A program made the position numbers and the translations under genes. Below the pieces are notes generated by a model, which was not told where the DNA came from, made no database searches, and was given only the letters and a program-made list of their open reading frames with translations. A DNA stretch of 45,166 nt. It comes from Companilactobacillus futsaii JCM 17355. GTDB taxonomy: Bacteria > Bacillota > Bacilli > Lactobacillales > Lactobacillaceae. Below are positions 24,796 to 31,896 of this stretch, piece after piece. Positions within the stretch are counted from its first letter, which is position 1, and every line of letters begins with the position of its first letter. The stretch covers positions 1 through 45,166 of the forward strand of contig NZ_AZDO01000015.1 of NCBI RefSeq assembly GCF_001435505.1, written 5' to 3'.

Positions 24796-25308
24796 CTATT
24801 CGTTGCTCTTTGCGTATTGAGCAAATTTACGACTCAAGAAAGAATAAATCTCTTTTGGATCGTCACTCTTAAAGAATGGTACAAGCTCGTTTTCTGAAGT
24901 CCGAGCCATAAAGTCCATGATCTGTGCCAAAATGTTTGATTGGCCTTCTGGATCATTGTTTAAGATCATGAATAAAAACTTCACAGGAAATTCTTTCGAT
25001 GGATCAATCATATTGTGGAAAGAAATTTCCTTATCTAACTTAATAGGAACAATCAATCTAGCTTTTACAAACTCACTTTCCGTATGTGGAATAGCAATGT
25101 TAGGTATCTTTGGAGATACAACTGACATATCAATTCCAGTCGGATAGTTTTGTTCGCGTTCCATTAAATTATTAATGAAGTCCTTAGTTACTAGATCCTT
25201 TTTTAACAAAGAATCAGCTATCTCACGAAACACATCCTCTTGTGTTGAAGCTTTTGAAATATAAACTTCATCTTCGCTAAATAGTTGATCAGTAGCTAAT
25301 TCACTCAT
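24796..25308 (-). CDS. PTS IIA component, fructose/galactitol (GatA) type
   Basis: This 170-residue protein has the IIA fold of the fructose-mannitol/Ntr class, with the phosphorylated His in IAIPHTESEFV (near residue 70). It receives phosphate from HPr. I placed the start at the ATG at 25308 with AGGTG 9 nt upstream; a GTG 12 nt earlier falls within that site. It is the first gene of the three-gene PTS operon, divergent from lacR, behind a promoter at 25355-25383 with overlapping operator and cre-like sites. Confidence 0.88.
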   Translation of the reverse strand: MSELATDQLFSEDEVYISKASTQEDVFREIADSLLKKDLVTKDFINNLMEREQNYPTGIDMSVVSPKIPNIAIPHTESEFVKARLIVPIKLDKEISFHNMIDPSKEFPVKFLFMILNNDPEGQSNILAQIMDFMARTSENELVPFFKSDDPKEIYSFLSRKFAQYAKSNE

Positions 25309-25340
25309 TAACACCATCACCTACCCGTTTTGTTTGTTTT

Positions 25341-25363
25341 TGTTTACAAGAACAATGGTAAAC
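25341..25363. promoter_or_regulatory. operator-like repeat O1 at the PTS promoter (probable LacR site)
   Basis: TGTTTAC, ten bases, then GTAAAC form an imperfect palindrome. The right part GAACAATGGTAAAC (25350-25363) differs in one base from 25551-25564. It covers the -10 and start of the minus-strand PTS promoter, as a DeoR-type repressor site would. Confidence 0.6.
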
Positions 25364-25383
25364 GCTCTCATAAAATATGTCAA
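25355..25383 (-). promoter_or_regulatory. promoter of the Gat-type PTS operon with overlapping cre
   Basis: On the minus strand TTGACA (25383 to 25378) is followed after 17 nt by TACCAT (25360 to 25355). GGTAAACGCTCTCA at 25357-25370 matches the CcpA cre consensus except for its first base and lies across the -10 and spacer, so glucose repression is expected. Confidence 0.65.
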
Positions 25384-25466
25384 TACTTAATATCAAAATA
25401 TAAACCTTTTATTAAGTTTTCCTATATATACCAACGAATCATTCATAATTCCTGTTTAATTAGCAA

Positions 25467-25480
25467 GGTAAATGCTTTCA
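25467..25480. promoter_or_regulatory. cre-like site upstream of the lacR promoter
   Basis: GGTAAATGCTTTCA fits the cre consensus with two mismatches and lies about 30 nt before the lacR -35 element. It is weaker than the cre on the PTS side. Confidence 0.35.
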
Positions 25481-25510
25481 AAATTTTAAATATTTATACT
25501 TGAAAAGGAA

Positions 25511-25565
25511 TTGACAAGTGAACAACTAGATGCTAAATTATGTTTGTAACGAACAATAGTAAACA
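25511..25565 (+). promoter_or_regulatory. lacR-lacABCD promoter and operator-like repeat O2
   Basis: TTGACA (25511-25516), 17 nt, then TAAATT (25534-25539) form a good promoter with a start near 25546. TGTTTGT and GTAAACA (25541-25565) frame the start site and repeat O1: GAACAATAGTAAAC is at 25551-25564. Two like sites at two divergent start points suggest joint repression by the LacR made here. Confidence 0.65.
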
Positions 25566-25580
25566 AAAAGAAGTGATCTT

Positions 25581-26342
25581 TTGTTAAAGAAAGAACGCTT
25601 TCTAAAGATACTATCGCAATTAGATAAGAACGATATTGTTACTGTTAATGATTTAACTACTTTATTGGATTGTTCTGATATGACCATTCGCAGGGATCTT
25701 GAAGAATTGTCAGAATCTGGCAAGTTGATCAGGATTCACGGAGGAGCACAAAAAATTAACGTTTCTCCATTGGAAGAAGCTTCTCACGTCGAGAAACGAG
25801 AAGTTCATATTAAGGAAAAACAAGAAATAGCTAAATTAGCAGCAAATGAAATCGATAATTTCGATACTATCTTTATCGGTCCAGGAACAACGCTTGAATT
25901 GATTGCTCAAAATATTAAAAATGTTAATTCTTTGAGAGTCGTGACACTCAGTATTCCTGTCTTTGAAAGCTTTAAAAATTCAGATCTTAATTGTGAACTG
26001 ATTTTGGCTGGCGGTATTTATCGAAGTCGCTCAGGAACATTGATTGGTGCTTTAGCAAGTAATGCGGTGGGTGGATTGAAATTCGATAAGGCATTCGTAG
26101 GTGTCAATGGTATTCAAAACTCACAAATCATGACTGCCAATACCGAAGAAGGTCGAATTCAAAGCGTTGCTTTAAACAATTCCCAGAAAAAATATATCGT
26201 CGCTGATAAATACAAACTCAATAGAAATGATTTCTATACCTTCTATAGTTTGGACGATATTGATTATCTGGTTACTAACAAGAGCACTTCCAAAGAAACT
26301 ATCGATTACTATCAACAGTATGTAAGACTTATAACCAACTAA
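25581..26342 (+). CDS. lacR: DeoR-family lactose/galactose repressor
   Basis: This 253-residue protein has an N-terminal DeoR helix-turn-helix (VNDLTTLLDCSDMTIRRDLEEL, residues 20-42) and a sugar-phosphate-isomerase-like effector domain (FIGPGTTLELIA, ILAGGIYRSRSGTLIGALA, FVGVNGI). It resembles LacR of streptococci and lactobacilli, which releases DNA when tagatose-6-phosphate or galactose-6-phosphate accumulates. It starts with TTG behind a weak GAAGTGA. It heads the lacABCD genes, 18 nt before lacA, and is divergent from the PTS operon. Confidence 0.87.
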   Translation: MLKKERFLKILSQLDKNDIVTVNDLTTLLDCSDMTIRRDLEELSESGKLIRIHGGAQKINVSPLEEASHVEKREVHIKEKQEIAKLAANEIDNFDTIFIGPGTTLELIAQNIKNVNSLRVVTLSIPVFESFKNSDLNCELILAGGIYRSRSGTLIGALASNAVGGLKFDKAFVGVNGIQNSQIMTANTEEGRIQSVALNNSQKKYIVADKYKLNRNDFYTFYSLDDIDYLVTNKSTSKETIDYYQQYVRLITN

Positions 26343-26360
26343 TAACGGAGGGATTATTTT

Positions 26361-26795
26361 ATGAAAATCGCACTAGCTTCAGATAAAGCAGGATTTGAAT
26401 TAAAGAACTACATCAAGGAATATCTTGAAAATGAAGGCAAAGGTTACGAAATCGTTGACCTATCAGAAGAACCAGCTGCAGATTTTGTTGATTCATCAGT
26501 TGAACTTTCACACGCCGTACTAGATGGCAAGACAGACCGTGGAATTATGTTTGATGAATACGGCACAGGTTCAGCTATGGCAAGTAACAAGATTCATGGC
26601 ATGGTTACAGCTAACGTTACTGAAGAAAACACAGCTCACATGACAACAGAACATAACGGTGCTAAAGCTATTGCTATCGGTGCTGGAATTGTTGGTAAGA
26701 AACGTGCTGAATCAATTGTTGATGAATACTTAGGTGTTAACTACGCTGGTGGACGTCACCAAATCCGTTTGGACATGCTAGAAAAATTATATTAA
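26361..26795 (+). CDS. lacA: galactose-6-phosphate isomerase, LacA subunit
   Basis: This 144-residue RpiB/LacA-type protein works with LacB to convert galactose-6-phosphate to tagatose-6-phosphate. It opens MKIALASDKAGFELKNYIKEY and carries DRGIMFDEYGTGSAMASNKIHG, the LacA variant of the ribose-5-phosphate isomerase B loop. In this family LacA lacks part of the active site and needs LacB. ACGGAGGG precedes the ATG. It is followed by lacB after 17 nt. Confidence 0.94.
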   Translation: MKIALASDKAGFELKNYIKEYLENEGKGYEIVDLSEEPAADFVDSSVELSHAVLDGKTDRGIMFDEYGTGSAMASNKIHGMVTANVTEENTAHMTTEHNGAKAIAIGAGIVGKKRAESIVDEYLGVNYAGGRHQIRLDMLEKLY

Positions 26796-26812
26796 TAGGA
26801 GGGAATTAATTT

Positions 26813-27328
26813 ATGATTATTGCATTAGGAAACGACCATATTGTTACAGATACTAAAATTAAAATTTCAGAAATGTTAAAGGCTATGGGCCACAAGGTTA
26901 TTGATGTTGGTACATACGACCACACAAGAACTCACTACCCTATTTACGGACTACGTGTTGCTAACCTTGTTCGTGATGGCAAAGCTGATTATGGTGTTGT
27001 ACTTTGTGGTACAGGTGTTGGTATCTCAACTGCTGCTGACAAGAACCAAGGAGTCCGTGCTGCTCTAGTTGCTGATACAACAGCTGCTAAGTATGCTAAG
27101 GAACACTTGAATGCTAATGTTATCAGTTTCGGTGGCGCCGTTGTTGGTGAACACTTGGCTGAAGAAATCGTTAAGACATTCCTTGCTGCTGACTACTTAG
27201 GCGAAGATGACGACCTAGTTAAGAAGATCGATGCTGTTGAAGCAAAAGATAATCCAGAACAACACGACAACCCTCACTTCTACGATCACGAAATGAAGCT
27301 ATGGGACGAAGGATTCTACCACGATTAA
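26813..27328 (+). CDS. lacB: galactose-6-phosphate isomerase, LacB subunit
   Basis: This 171-residue partner of LacA has [41 protein letters not shown] with the catalytic Cys, and a C-terminal extension (ending [16 protein letters not shown]) typical of LacB. Size is exactly that of known LacB proteins. AGGAGGG precedes the ATG. Downstream, before lacC, lie 486 nt of structured repeats. Confidence 0.95.
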   Translation: MIIALGNDHIVTDTKIKISEMLKAMGHKVIDVGTYDHTRTHYPIYGLRVANLVRDGKADYGVVLCGTGVGISTAADKNQGVRAALVADTTAAKYAKEHLNANVISFGGAVVGEHLAEEIVKTFLAADYLGEDDDLVKKIDAVEAKDNPEQHDNPHFYDHEMKLWDEGFYHD

Positions 27329-27332
27329 AATC

Positions 27333-27464
27333 AGAGAGTGGAAAGCAACGCTTAGATTTTGAGCATTTGCCTAGCTATAAGAATTGGCTGCGGAACTTGT
27401 ACTTGCAGACGATTCTTATAGCGTAGCAAAGCGCAGAAATCTGTTGCTTGTAACTCGTTTTGAT
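27333..27464 (+). repeat. structured 132-nt element, unit 1
   Basis: It starts AGAGAGTGGA directly after lacB. Outer stem: AAGCAAC (27343-27349) with GTTGCTT (27443-27449), a 4-nt bulge, then AGATTT (27354-27359) with AAATCT (27437-27442). Middle stem: TTTGC (27366-27370) with GCAAA (27426-27430). Inner hairpin: GCTATAAGAATTG (27374-27386) with its complement (27410-27422), then CTGC/GCAG and a 13-nt loop. The unit ends in TAACTCGTTTTGAT. Confidence 0.8.
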
Positions 27465-27596
27465 AGAGAGTGGAACAAGCCTGGGAACTTTCGAGGATTT
27501 GCCTAGCTATGGGAATTGACCGCGGTATTTGCACTTGCGGGCGATTTTCATAGCGTAGCAAACCGGAAAAAGTTGGCTTGTGTAACTCGTTTTGAT
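27465..27596 (+). repeat. structured 132-nt element, unit 2
   Basis: Same length and layout as unit 1, but the stems have different sequences that still pair. Outer: CAAGCC (27476-27481) with GGCTTG (27575-27580), a 4-nt bulge, AACTTT (27486-27491) with AAAGTT (27569-27574). Middle: TTTGC (27498-27502) with GCAAA (27558-27562). Inner: GCTATGGGAATTG (27506-27518) with its partner (27542-27554) through G-U pairs, then CCGC/GCGG where unit 1 has CTGC/GCAG, and again a 13-nt loop. The boundaries AGAGAGTGGAA and GTAACTCGTTTTGAT are unchanged. Confidence 0.8.
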
Positions 27597-27654
27597 AGAG
27601 AGTGGAAAGCAACGCTTAGATTCAAATAAAACATGAGCTACCATTGTGTAACTC
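27597..27654 (+). repeat. shortened third unit of the structured element
   Basis: It begins exactly as unit 1 (AGAGAGTGGAAAGCAACG, then CTTAGATT), runs into unrelated sequence, and ends TTGTGTAACTC as unit 2 does, so the inner part is missing or replaced. Confidence 0.6.
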
Positions 27655-27677
27655 ATCAACCGGGCTATATGAAATAA

Positions 27678-27738
27678 AAGTTAGCCTTGCGTCATGCACT
27701 GAACTGAAATGGTACAGTGCTTAACGCAGGGCTAACTT
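27678..27738 (+). other. long intercistronic hairpin before lacC
   Basis: AAGTTAGCC (27678-27686) with GGCTAACTT (27730-27738), then TGCGT/ACGCA, an internal loop, and GCACTG/CAGTGC around 13 nt. No T-run follows, so it is not a terminator; it could block RNA decay or be a processing site. A weak second stem (GTTTCG/CGAAAC) follows before the lacC ribosome site. Confidence 0.65.
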
Positions 27739-27814
27739 GAGAGGTTTGTTTCGTAGAACCCATTTTTAATGGCCGAAACCAGACTAATTAAAAGTAAACA
27801 AAGGAGTCCGCACA

Positions 27815-28759
27815 ATGAGTAATTCGGTTTTAACAATCACCATGAACCCTTCAGTTGATATTTCTTATCCACTAGAACATCTTAATATTGATACCGTCAA
27901 TCGTGTAAAAGATGTTTCCAAGACAGCTGGTGGTAAGGGATTAAACGTTACTAGGGTTTTGAGACAATTAGGCGTTTGTGTAACAGCATCAGGTATCATC
28001 GGTGGAACGATTGGTCAGTTCATTACTAATCAATTGGATGAGAATGACATCGATCATGCTTTTATGAAAATCAGTCAAGAATCTCGTAATTGTATCGCTA
28101 TCTTACACGACAATGGCAATCAAACAGAAATTCTTGAAGCCGGTCCTATCCTTTCAAAAGACGATGAAAATGCTTTTCTAGAGCATTTCAACGATCAAGT
28201 TGGTAGCTTTGGATTGGTAACAATTTCTGGTAGTTTACCACAAGGGCTTTCAACAAGTCTTTATTCTAAAATGGTTCAAGTCGCTGCTAAACATGATGTC
28301 CCAGTAATTTTAGACAGTTCAAATGAGGCTTTGCGTCTAGCTCTAGAAAGCGCTGACAAACCATTTATGATCAAACCTAATCAAGATGAAATCGCTCAAT
28401 TAATTGGCAAAGAAGTCACTGATTTGAACGACTTGAAAGACAAACTAGCAACCGAAGAAATTTTTCAAGGAATTCCTTGGGTTGTAGTATCACTCGGATC
28501 ACAGGGCGCATTCGTTAAATACCAAAATAACTTCTTCAAAGTAAATATTCCAAAAATTCACGCCGTTAACCCTGTTGGTTCTGGTGACTCTACTGTAGCT
28601 GGTTTAGCTGCAGGTTTAGTCAAGAATGAAACACCAGAAGACATCATGAAAAGAGCTATGACAGTCGGAATCCTAAATACTTTACAGGAAAAGACTGGAA
28701 ATATTGACATTAGCCAATATAAAGATTATTTTGAAAAGGTAGACATAGTTAAGTACTAA
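27815..28759 (+). CDS. lacC: tagatose-6-phosphate kinase
   Basis: This 314-residue PfkB-family kinase phosphorylates tagatose-6-phosphate to tagatose-1,6-bisphosphate. Motifs: MNPSVDISYPLEHL, the sugar-binding GGKGLNVTRVLRQLG, and the PfkB signature NPVGSGDSTVAGLAAG with the catalytic Asp. The pathway position, between lacAB and lacD, decides for LacC over fructose-1-phosphate kinase. AAAGGAG precedes the ATG, and lacD follows after 27 nt. Confidence 0.92.
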   Translation: MSNSVLTITMNPSVDISYPLEHLNIDTVNRVKDVSKTAGGKGLNVTRVLRQLGVCVTASGIIGGTIGQFITNQLDENDIDHAFMKISQESRNCIAILHDNGNQTEILEAGPILSKDDENAFLEHFNDQVGSFGLVTISGSLPQGLSTSLYSKMVQVAAKHDVPVILDSSNEALRLALESADKPFMIKPNQDEIAQLIGKEVTDLNDLKDKLATEEIFQGIPWVVVSLGSQGAFVKYQNNFFKVNIPKIHAVNPVGSGDSTVAGLAAGLVKNETPEDIMKRAMTVGILNTLQEKTGNIDISQYKDYFEKVDIVKY

Positions 28760-28786
28760 TGTTTAATTTATTATTCGGAGGAATGA

Positions 28787-29782
28787 ATGTATATGACAAC
28801 ACCAAGTAAGTACGCAGCACTAGAAAAAATGTCTGACAAGAACGGAGTTATTGCAGCTCTTGCTATTGACCAACGTGGCTCATTAAAGAAAATGTTAGCC
28901 GCAGCCGCAAATAAGCCCGCTAACGAAGAAGATATCGTTGAATTCAAGAAAGCTATTTCAAGTGAATTGACACCTTATGCTTCTGCTATCCTATTGGACC
29001 CAGAATATGGTCTTCCAGCTTCAAAAGTTAGAGCCGACGGTTCAGGTCTATTAGTTTCATATGAAAAGACAGGTTATGACGCAACGGAACCTGGTAGATT
29101 ACCAGATTTGATTTCTGTATGGTCAGTACGTCGTTTGAAGGAAGCTGGAGCTGACTCAATCAAGTTCTTGCTATACATCGACCCAGACGAAGATAAATCA
29201 ATCCTCGATCAAAAGGAAGCCTTTGTAGAAAGAGTTGGTGACGAATGTGTTGCCGAAGATATTCCTTTGTTCGTTGAATTAGTTACATATGACGACTCAA
29301 TCGGTGACGTTAAGAGTGCCGAATATGCTAAGGTAAAGCCTCATAAGGTTATCGAAGCTATGAAAGAATTCTCAAAGCCTAAGTATCACATTGATGTTTT
29401 GAAGGTTGAAGTTCCTATTAACCTTGACTACGTTGAAGGATTTAACGGCGACAACCCTGTTGTTTACACAAAGGATGAAGCTATCAAGTACTTCAAGGAA
29501 CAAAGTGATGCTACTAAATTGCCATACATCTTCTTGAGTGCCGGTGTTTCTGCACAAGCCTTCAGAGATGAACTACACCTAGCTAAAGATGCTGATGCTA
29601 AGTTCAATGGTGTTCTATGTGGCCGTGCTACATGGAAAGGCGCTATCGAACCATTCGCTAAAGACGGTGAAGAAGCTGGTAAGAAGTGGATGAACGATCA
29701 AGGTAAGAAGAACATCGAAGAACTAAACAAGGTTCTTGCTGAAACTGCAACTTCATGGAAAGACAAGGTTTCAAAAGACTAA
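28787..29782 (+). CDS. lacD: tagatose-1,6-bisphosphate aldolase
   Basis: This 331-residue class I aldolase splits tagatose-1,6-bisphosphate into dihydroxyacetone phosphate and glyceraldehyde-3-phosphate. Typical segments: ALAIDQRGSLKKML, AILLDPEYGLPAS, DSIKFLLYIDPDED (Schiff-base Lys region), VLKVEVPINLDYVEG and CGRATWKGAIEPFA. Length matches LacD (about 326-330). GGAGG lies 5 nt before the first ATG and 11 nt before a second in-frame ATG two codons later; either could be the start. Confidence 0.95.
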   Translation: MYMTTPSKYAALEKMSDKNGVIAALAIDQRGSLKKMLAAAANKPANEEDIVEFKKAISSELTPYASAILLDPEYGLPASKVRADGSGLLVSYEKTGYDATEPGRLPDLISVWSVRRLKEAGADSIKFLLYIDPDEDKSILDQKEAFVERVGDECVAEDIPLFVELVTYDDSIGDVKSAEYAKVKPHKVIEAMKEFSKPKYHIDVLKVEVPINLDYVEGFNGDNPVVYTKDEAIKYFKEQSDATKLPYIFLSAGVSAQAFRDELHLAKDADAKFNGVLCGRATWKGAIEPFAKDGEEAGKKWMNDQGKKNIEELNKVLAETATSWKDKVSKD

Positions 29783-29904
29783 TATTTAGTTTTTAGAACT
29801 AATTGATTCGAATAAACTGGGTTTTCTTGGGCGAAGGTCTGAGATTATCCAGTTTTTCGTTTATTTTGCAATTTTATACATTTATTTATATTGGGGGAAA
29901 AATA

Positions 29905-30222
29905 ATGGTACCAGCTAATTTTGAGCTAGCTAGAAATGCTATTACATCAATGGTATTGGTCCTTTTAATAGTAGTTTATATCATTTATATGATTTCAAAA
30001 GTTTCACATCGTAATGAAGAAAAGATTTGGACTAGCGACACGATTGCTTTAACCTTCATCGCTATCTACTGTATCTATTTGACATTTACGAACTTTTTCA
30101 AATTACCAGAAAATCTGAGTTATATTAACGCTATTGTCACATTCATCTTTATGTTGGCAGTAATCGTCTTTATCATTAGTTCAATCATTAAAAAAATCAA
30201 ACTTAAATTCAGTAAAAAATAA
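29905..30222 (+). CDS. small membrane protein of unknown function
   Basis: This 105-residue protein has three predicted membrane helices (about 13-33, 50-65, 75-95) and a basic tail ending KIKLKFSKK. I placed the start at the ATG at 29905, behind GGGGGAAA; an upstream frame to 29803 has no ribosome site. I recognise no domain. It follows lacD by 122 nt, across a weak hairpin (AAACTGG with CCAGTTT) that may partly end the lac transcript. Confidence 0.65.
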   Translation: MVPANFELARNAITSMVLVLLIVVYIIYMISKVSHRNEEKIWTSDTIALTFIAIYCIYLTFTNFFKLPENLSYINAIVTFIFMLAVIVFIISSIIKKIKLKFSKK

Positions 30223-30228
30223 ACTGAC

Positions 30229-30279
30229 AAACATCCATTTGGACAATAGTTAATCAACTATGTCTGAATGGATGTTTTG
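30229..30279 (+). terminator. long hairpin, possible terminator; member of a dispersed hairpin family
   Basis: CATCCATTTGGACA pairs with TGTCTGAATGGATG over 14 bp (two G-U), extended by TAGTT/AACTA around AATC. TTTTGATT follows, so termination is possible but the tract is short. The stem base recurs at 45017-45070. Confidence 0.55.
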
Positions 30280-30379
30280 ATTCCAAATTACATTCTGTAT
30301 AACCTAGCCGTCTTCATGAAGTGAAAAAAATCCTTGATGCTATTCTAAACTAATAAGGAACATTAAGGAGTATGACATT

Positions 30380-30613
30380 ATGAGTAAAGTTATCGTCATT
30401 ACTGGCGCTTCGAATGGTATTGGAGAAGGTAGTGCCAAATTACTAGCAAAACAAGGAAATTTGGTCGTCTTAGGAGCTCGGCGTGAAAAACGTTTGGAAG
30501 AAATTACTCAAGTTATCAAAAAAGACGGTGGACAAGCAATTGCCTTTGCTGTCAATGTACCTGCCGATACTGCAATAAACGAGCTCGTAATGCGCCCTAC
30601 TTCTCAACAATAA
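30380..30613 (+). pseudogene. short-chain dehydrogenase with in-frame internal deletion
   Basis: The reading frame of 77 codons starts as a normal SDR (VIVITGASNGIGEG with the TGxxxGxG cofactor motif, then VVLGARREKRLEEI) to about residue 55, and ends with what looks like the C-terminus of the same family (PADTAINELVMRPTSQQ). The middle, about 165 residues with the catalytic Ser-Tyr-Lys and the NAG motif, is missing. The join is near 30535-30550 and keeps the frame, so it is a deletion, not a simple early stop. AAGGAG precedes the ATG. The product cannot be an active dehydrogenase. The MerR-type gene follows after 22 nt and may once have controlled it. Confidence 0.75.
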
Positions 30614-30635
30614 TCGTGAAGAAAGTGATTTATGA

Positions 30636-31037
30636 ATGAAAATTTCTGAAGTAAGTAAAGTTGTAGGATTATCAGTTGCTACCATTCGTTATTATTCAGG
30701 CTTAGGGTTGATTCCTTCAGAAAAAAGAGATTTAGCTGGTGAGCGAATTTTTGATGATGAAGCTGTCGTTTGGCTACAAGGAATCAAATTTCAACGTGAT
30801 CTCGGCATCCCTCTTTCTGAAATCAAAAAATATATTGCACTTTGCCAGCAAACTGGCCCCGCTGCCGTGAAACGTCGTTATAAAATGCTACTTAAACAAC
30901 GTGAAAAGGCTAAAAGTGACTTCTTAGATTCAGTCGAACGAATGGATATTATCGATTCAAAAATTAAACGTGAAGAAGAAATTATGAAAGGAAAAAGATC
31001 TGACAGTTTAAGTGCAGCCAGACGTTTTTCCCAATAA
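30636..31037 (+). CDS. MerR-family transcription regulator
   Basis: This 133-residue protein has the MerR helix-turn-helix and wing at its start (KISEVSKVVGLSVATIRYYSGLGLIP, then RIFDDEAVVWLQGIKFQRDLGIPLSEIKKYI) and a coiled-coil dimer helix (about 85-120). There is no cysteine-based metal site, so it probably belongs to the branch sensing aldehydes, oxidants or drugs. An ATG 4 nt upstream is in another frame and ends at once. It follows the deleted SDR gene, a common pairing in lactobacilli. Confidence 0.87.
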   Translation: MKISEVSKVVGLSVATIRYYSGLGLIPSEKRDLAGERIFDDEAVVWLQGIKFQRDLGIPLSEIKKYIALCQQTGPAAVKRRYKMLLKQREKAKSDFLDSVERMDIIDSKIKREEEIMKGKRSDSLSAARRFSQ

Positions 31038-31070
31038 AAAACCGCAACCAAATTGATTGCGGTTTTTGTT
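31036..31070. terminator. bidirectional terminator between merR-type gene and nuclease gene
   Basis: AAAACCGCAA and TTGCGGTTTT form a perfect 10-bp stem around a 9-nt loop, with A and T tracts on both sides. Confidence 0.88.
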
Positions 31071-31896
31071 ATCCAATTTGACTAGTTCCATCATTGTAAT
31101 TCAAAGTAACACCTTCTTGGACATTGAAAATATAAACATTAAAGTGAACAGCATTATCGCCAATAGACTGTGCTTCCATCTGTACCCCTCTTGGTAGTAG
31201 TTCATTGCCACGAAAAACTGGTGTAACGCGATATCTAATGTAATGTGAACTACTTTGTTTCAAATAATAAGCAATATCCATTTCGTGAGCTAACATTTCG
31301 GGACTGTTCAATGAACGAGTTCCTGTCATTAGATTTTTAGGGTTATTATTTTGACCAGTTAATTGATAGCCAATTAAGTGACTCCGATTGTACAACCAAC
31401 CACCACTGATCCGCTTATTGTGCCAGCCTGTTGGATTCCAATGGAGCGGTTCACGTTTAGCAGAAGGCATCAAAGATACGTTTAGCAAAGCATTAGCTGC
31501 TGTAACTCGATTCAAATTATCCAAGTCACCATACTTTTGCCATGCCCCATTAGTGGTACTCAAATCAGATTGTGAAAAGTTAGGATTATTATTATTGACG
31601 ATGATTTCTTGACTGCCGTTGTAATCAAGATTTGCTAAATTTGTATTATTGGCTTGTTGACCTGTCTGATTAGAATGTTCATCAATAAATTGTTGATCTG
31701 AAGCAATTTGCTTTTGAAGTTTAGTGATTGATTTCTTTAGCTTCTTATTCTTAGTAACTAATTTCTTAGTTCGTTTATGATAAGTCTGACTGCTGACAAC
31801 TTCGGATTTGCCCTCTACTTCAGTTTGTTGACCAGCATAGGCAACACTTGGAATCATCAGTAAGATCATCAGAATTTTAACTAATTTTTTCATCAT
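31069..31896 (-). CDS. secreted DNA/RNA non-specific endonuclease
   Basis: This 275-residue protein has a signal peptide (about 1-22, VAYAGQQ cleavage region), a coiled-coil-like Lys-rich segment (40-70), and a nuclease domain of the EndA/NucA type: NRSHLIGYQLTGQNNNPKNLMTGTRSLN holds the His of the catalytic motif (DRGH in the classical family, NRSH here) and the metal-binding Asn. Such enzymes degrade extracellular DNA or process it for uptake. The ATG overlaps the stop of the lipoprotein gene (ATGA), so translation is coupled. Confidence 0.85.
   Translation of the reverse strand: MMKKLVKILMILLMIPSVAYAGQQTEVEGKSEVVSSQTYHKRTKKLVTKNKKLKKSITKLQKQIASDQQFIDEHSNQTGQQANNTNLANLDYNGSQEIIVNNNNPNFSQSDLSTTNGAWQKYGDLDNLNRVTAANALLNVSLMPSAKREPLHWNPTGWHNKRISGGWLYNRSHLIGYQLTGQNNNPKNLMTGTRSLNSPEMLAHEMDIAYYLKQSSSHYIRYRVTPVFRGNELLPRGVQMEAQSIGDNAVHFNVYIFNVQEGVTLNYNDGTSQIG

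Noticed and set aside
27352-27612. Minus-strand open frame of 86 codons across the lacB-lacC gap
   Set aside because: It is internally repetitive because it reads the 132-nt elements in antisense, has no ribosome site, and the base-pairing pattern explains the sequence better than coding.
27333-27654. CRISPR array
   Set aside because: Only two full units of 132 nt, no short repeat/spacer alternation and no cas genes; the unit interiors are stems, not spacers.
27636-27680. 14-codon frame ATGAGCTACCATTG onward before lacC, as a leader peptide
   Set aside because: No ribosome site, no run of one amino acid, and no competing terminator follows, unlike the cysteine leader.
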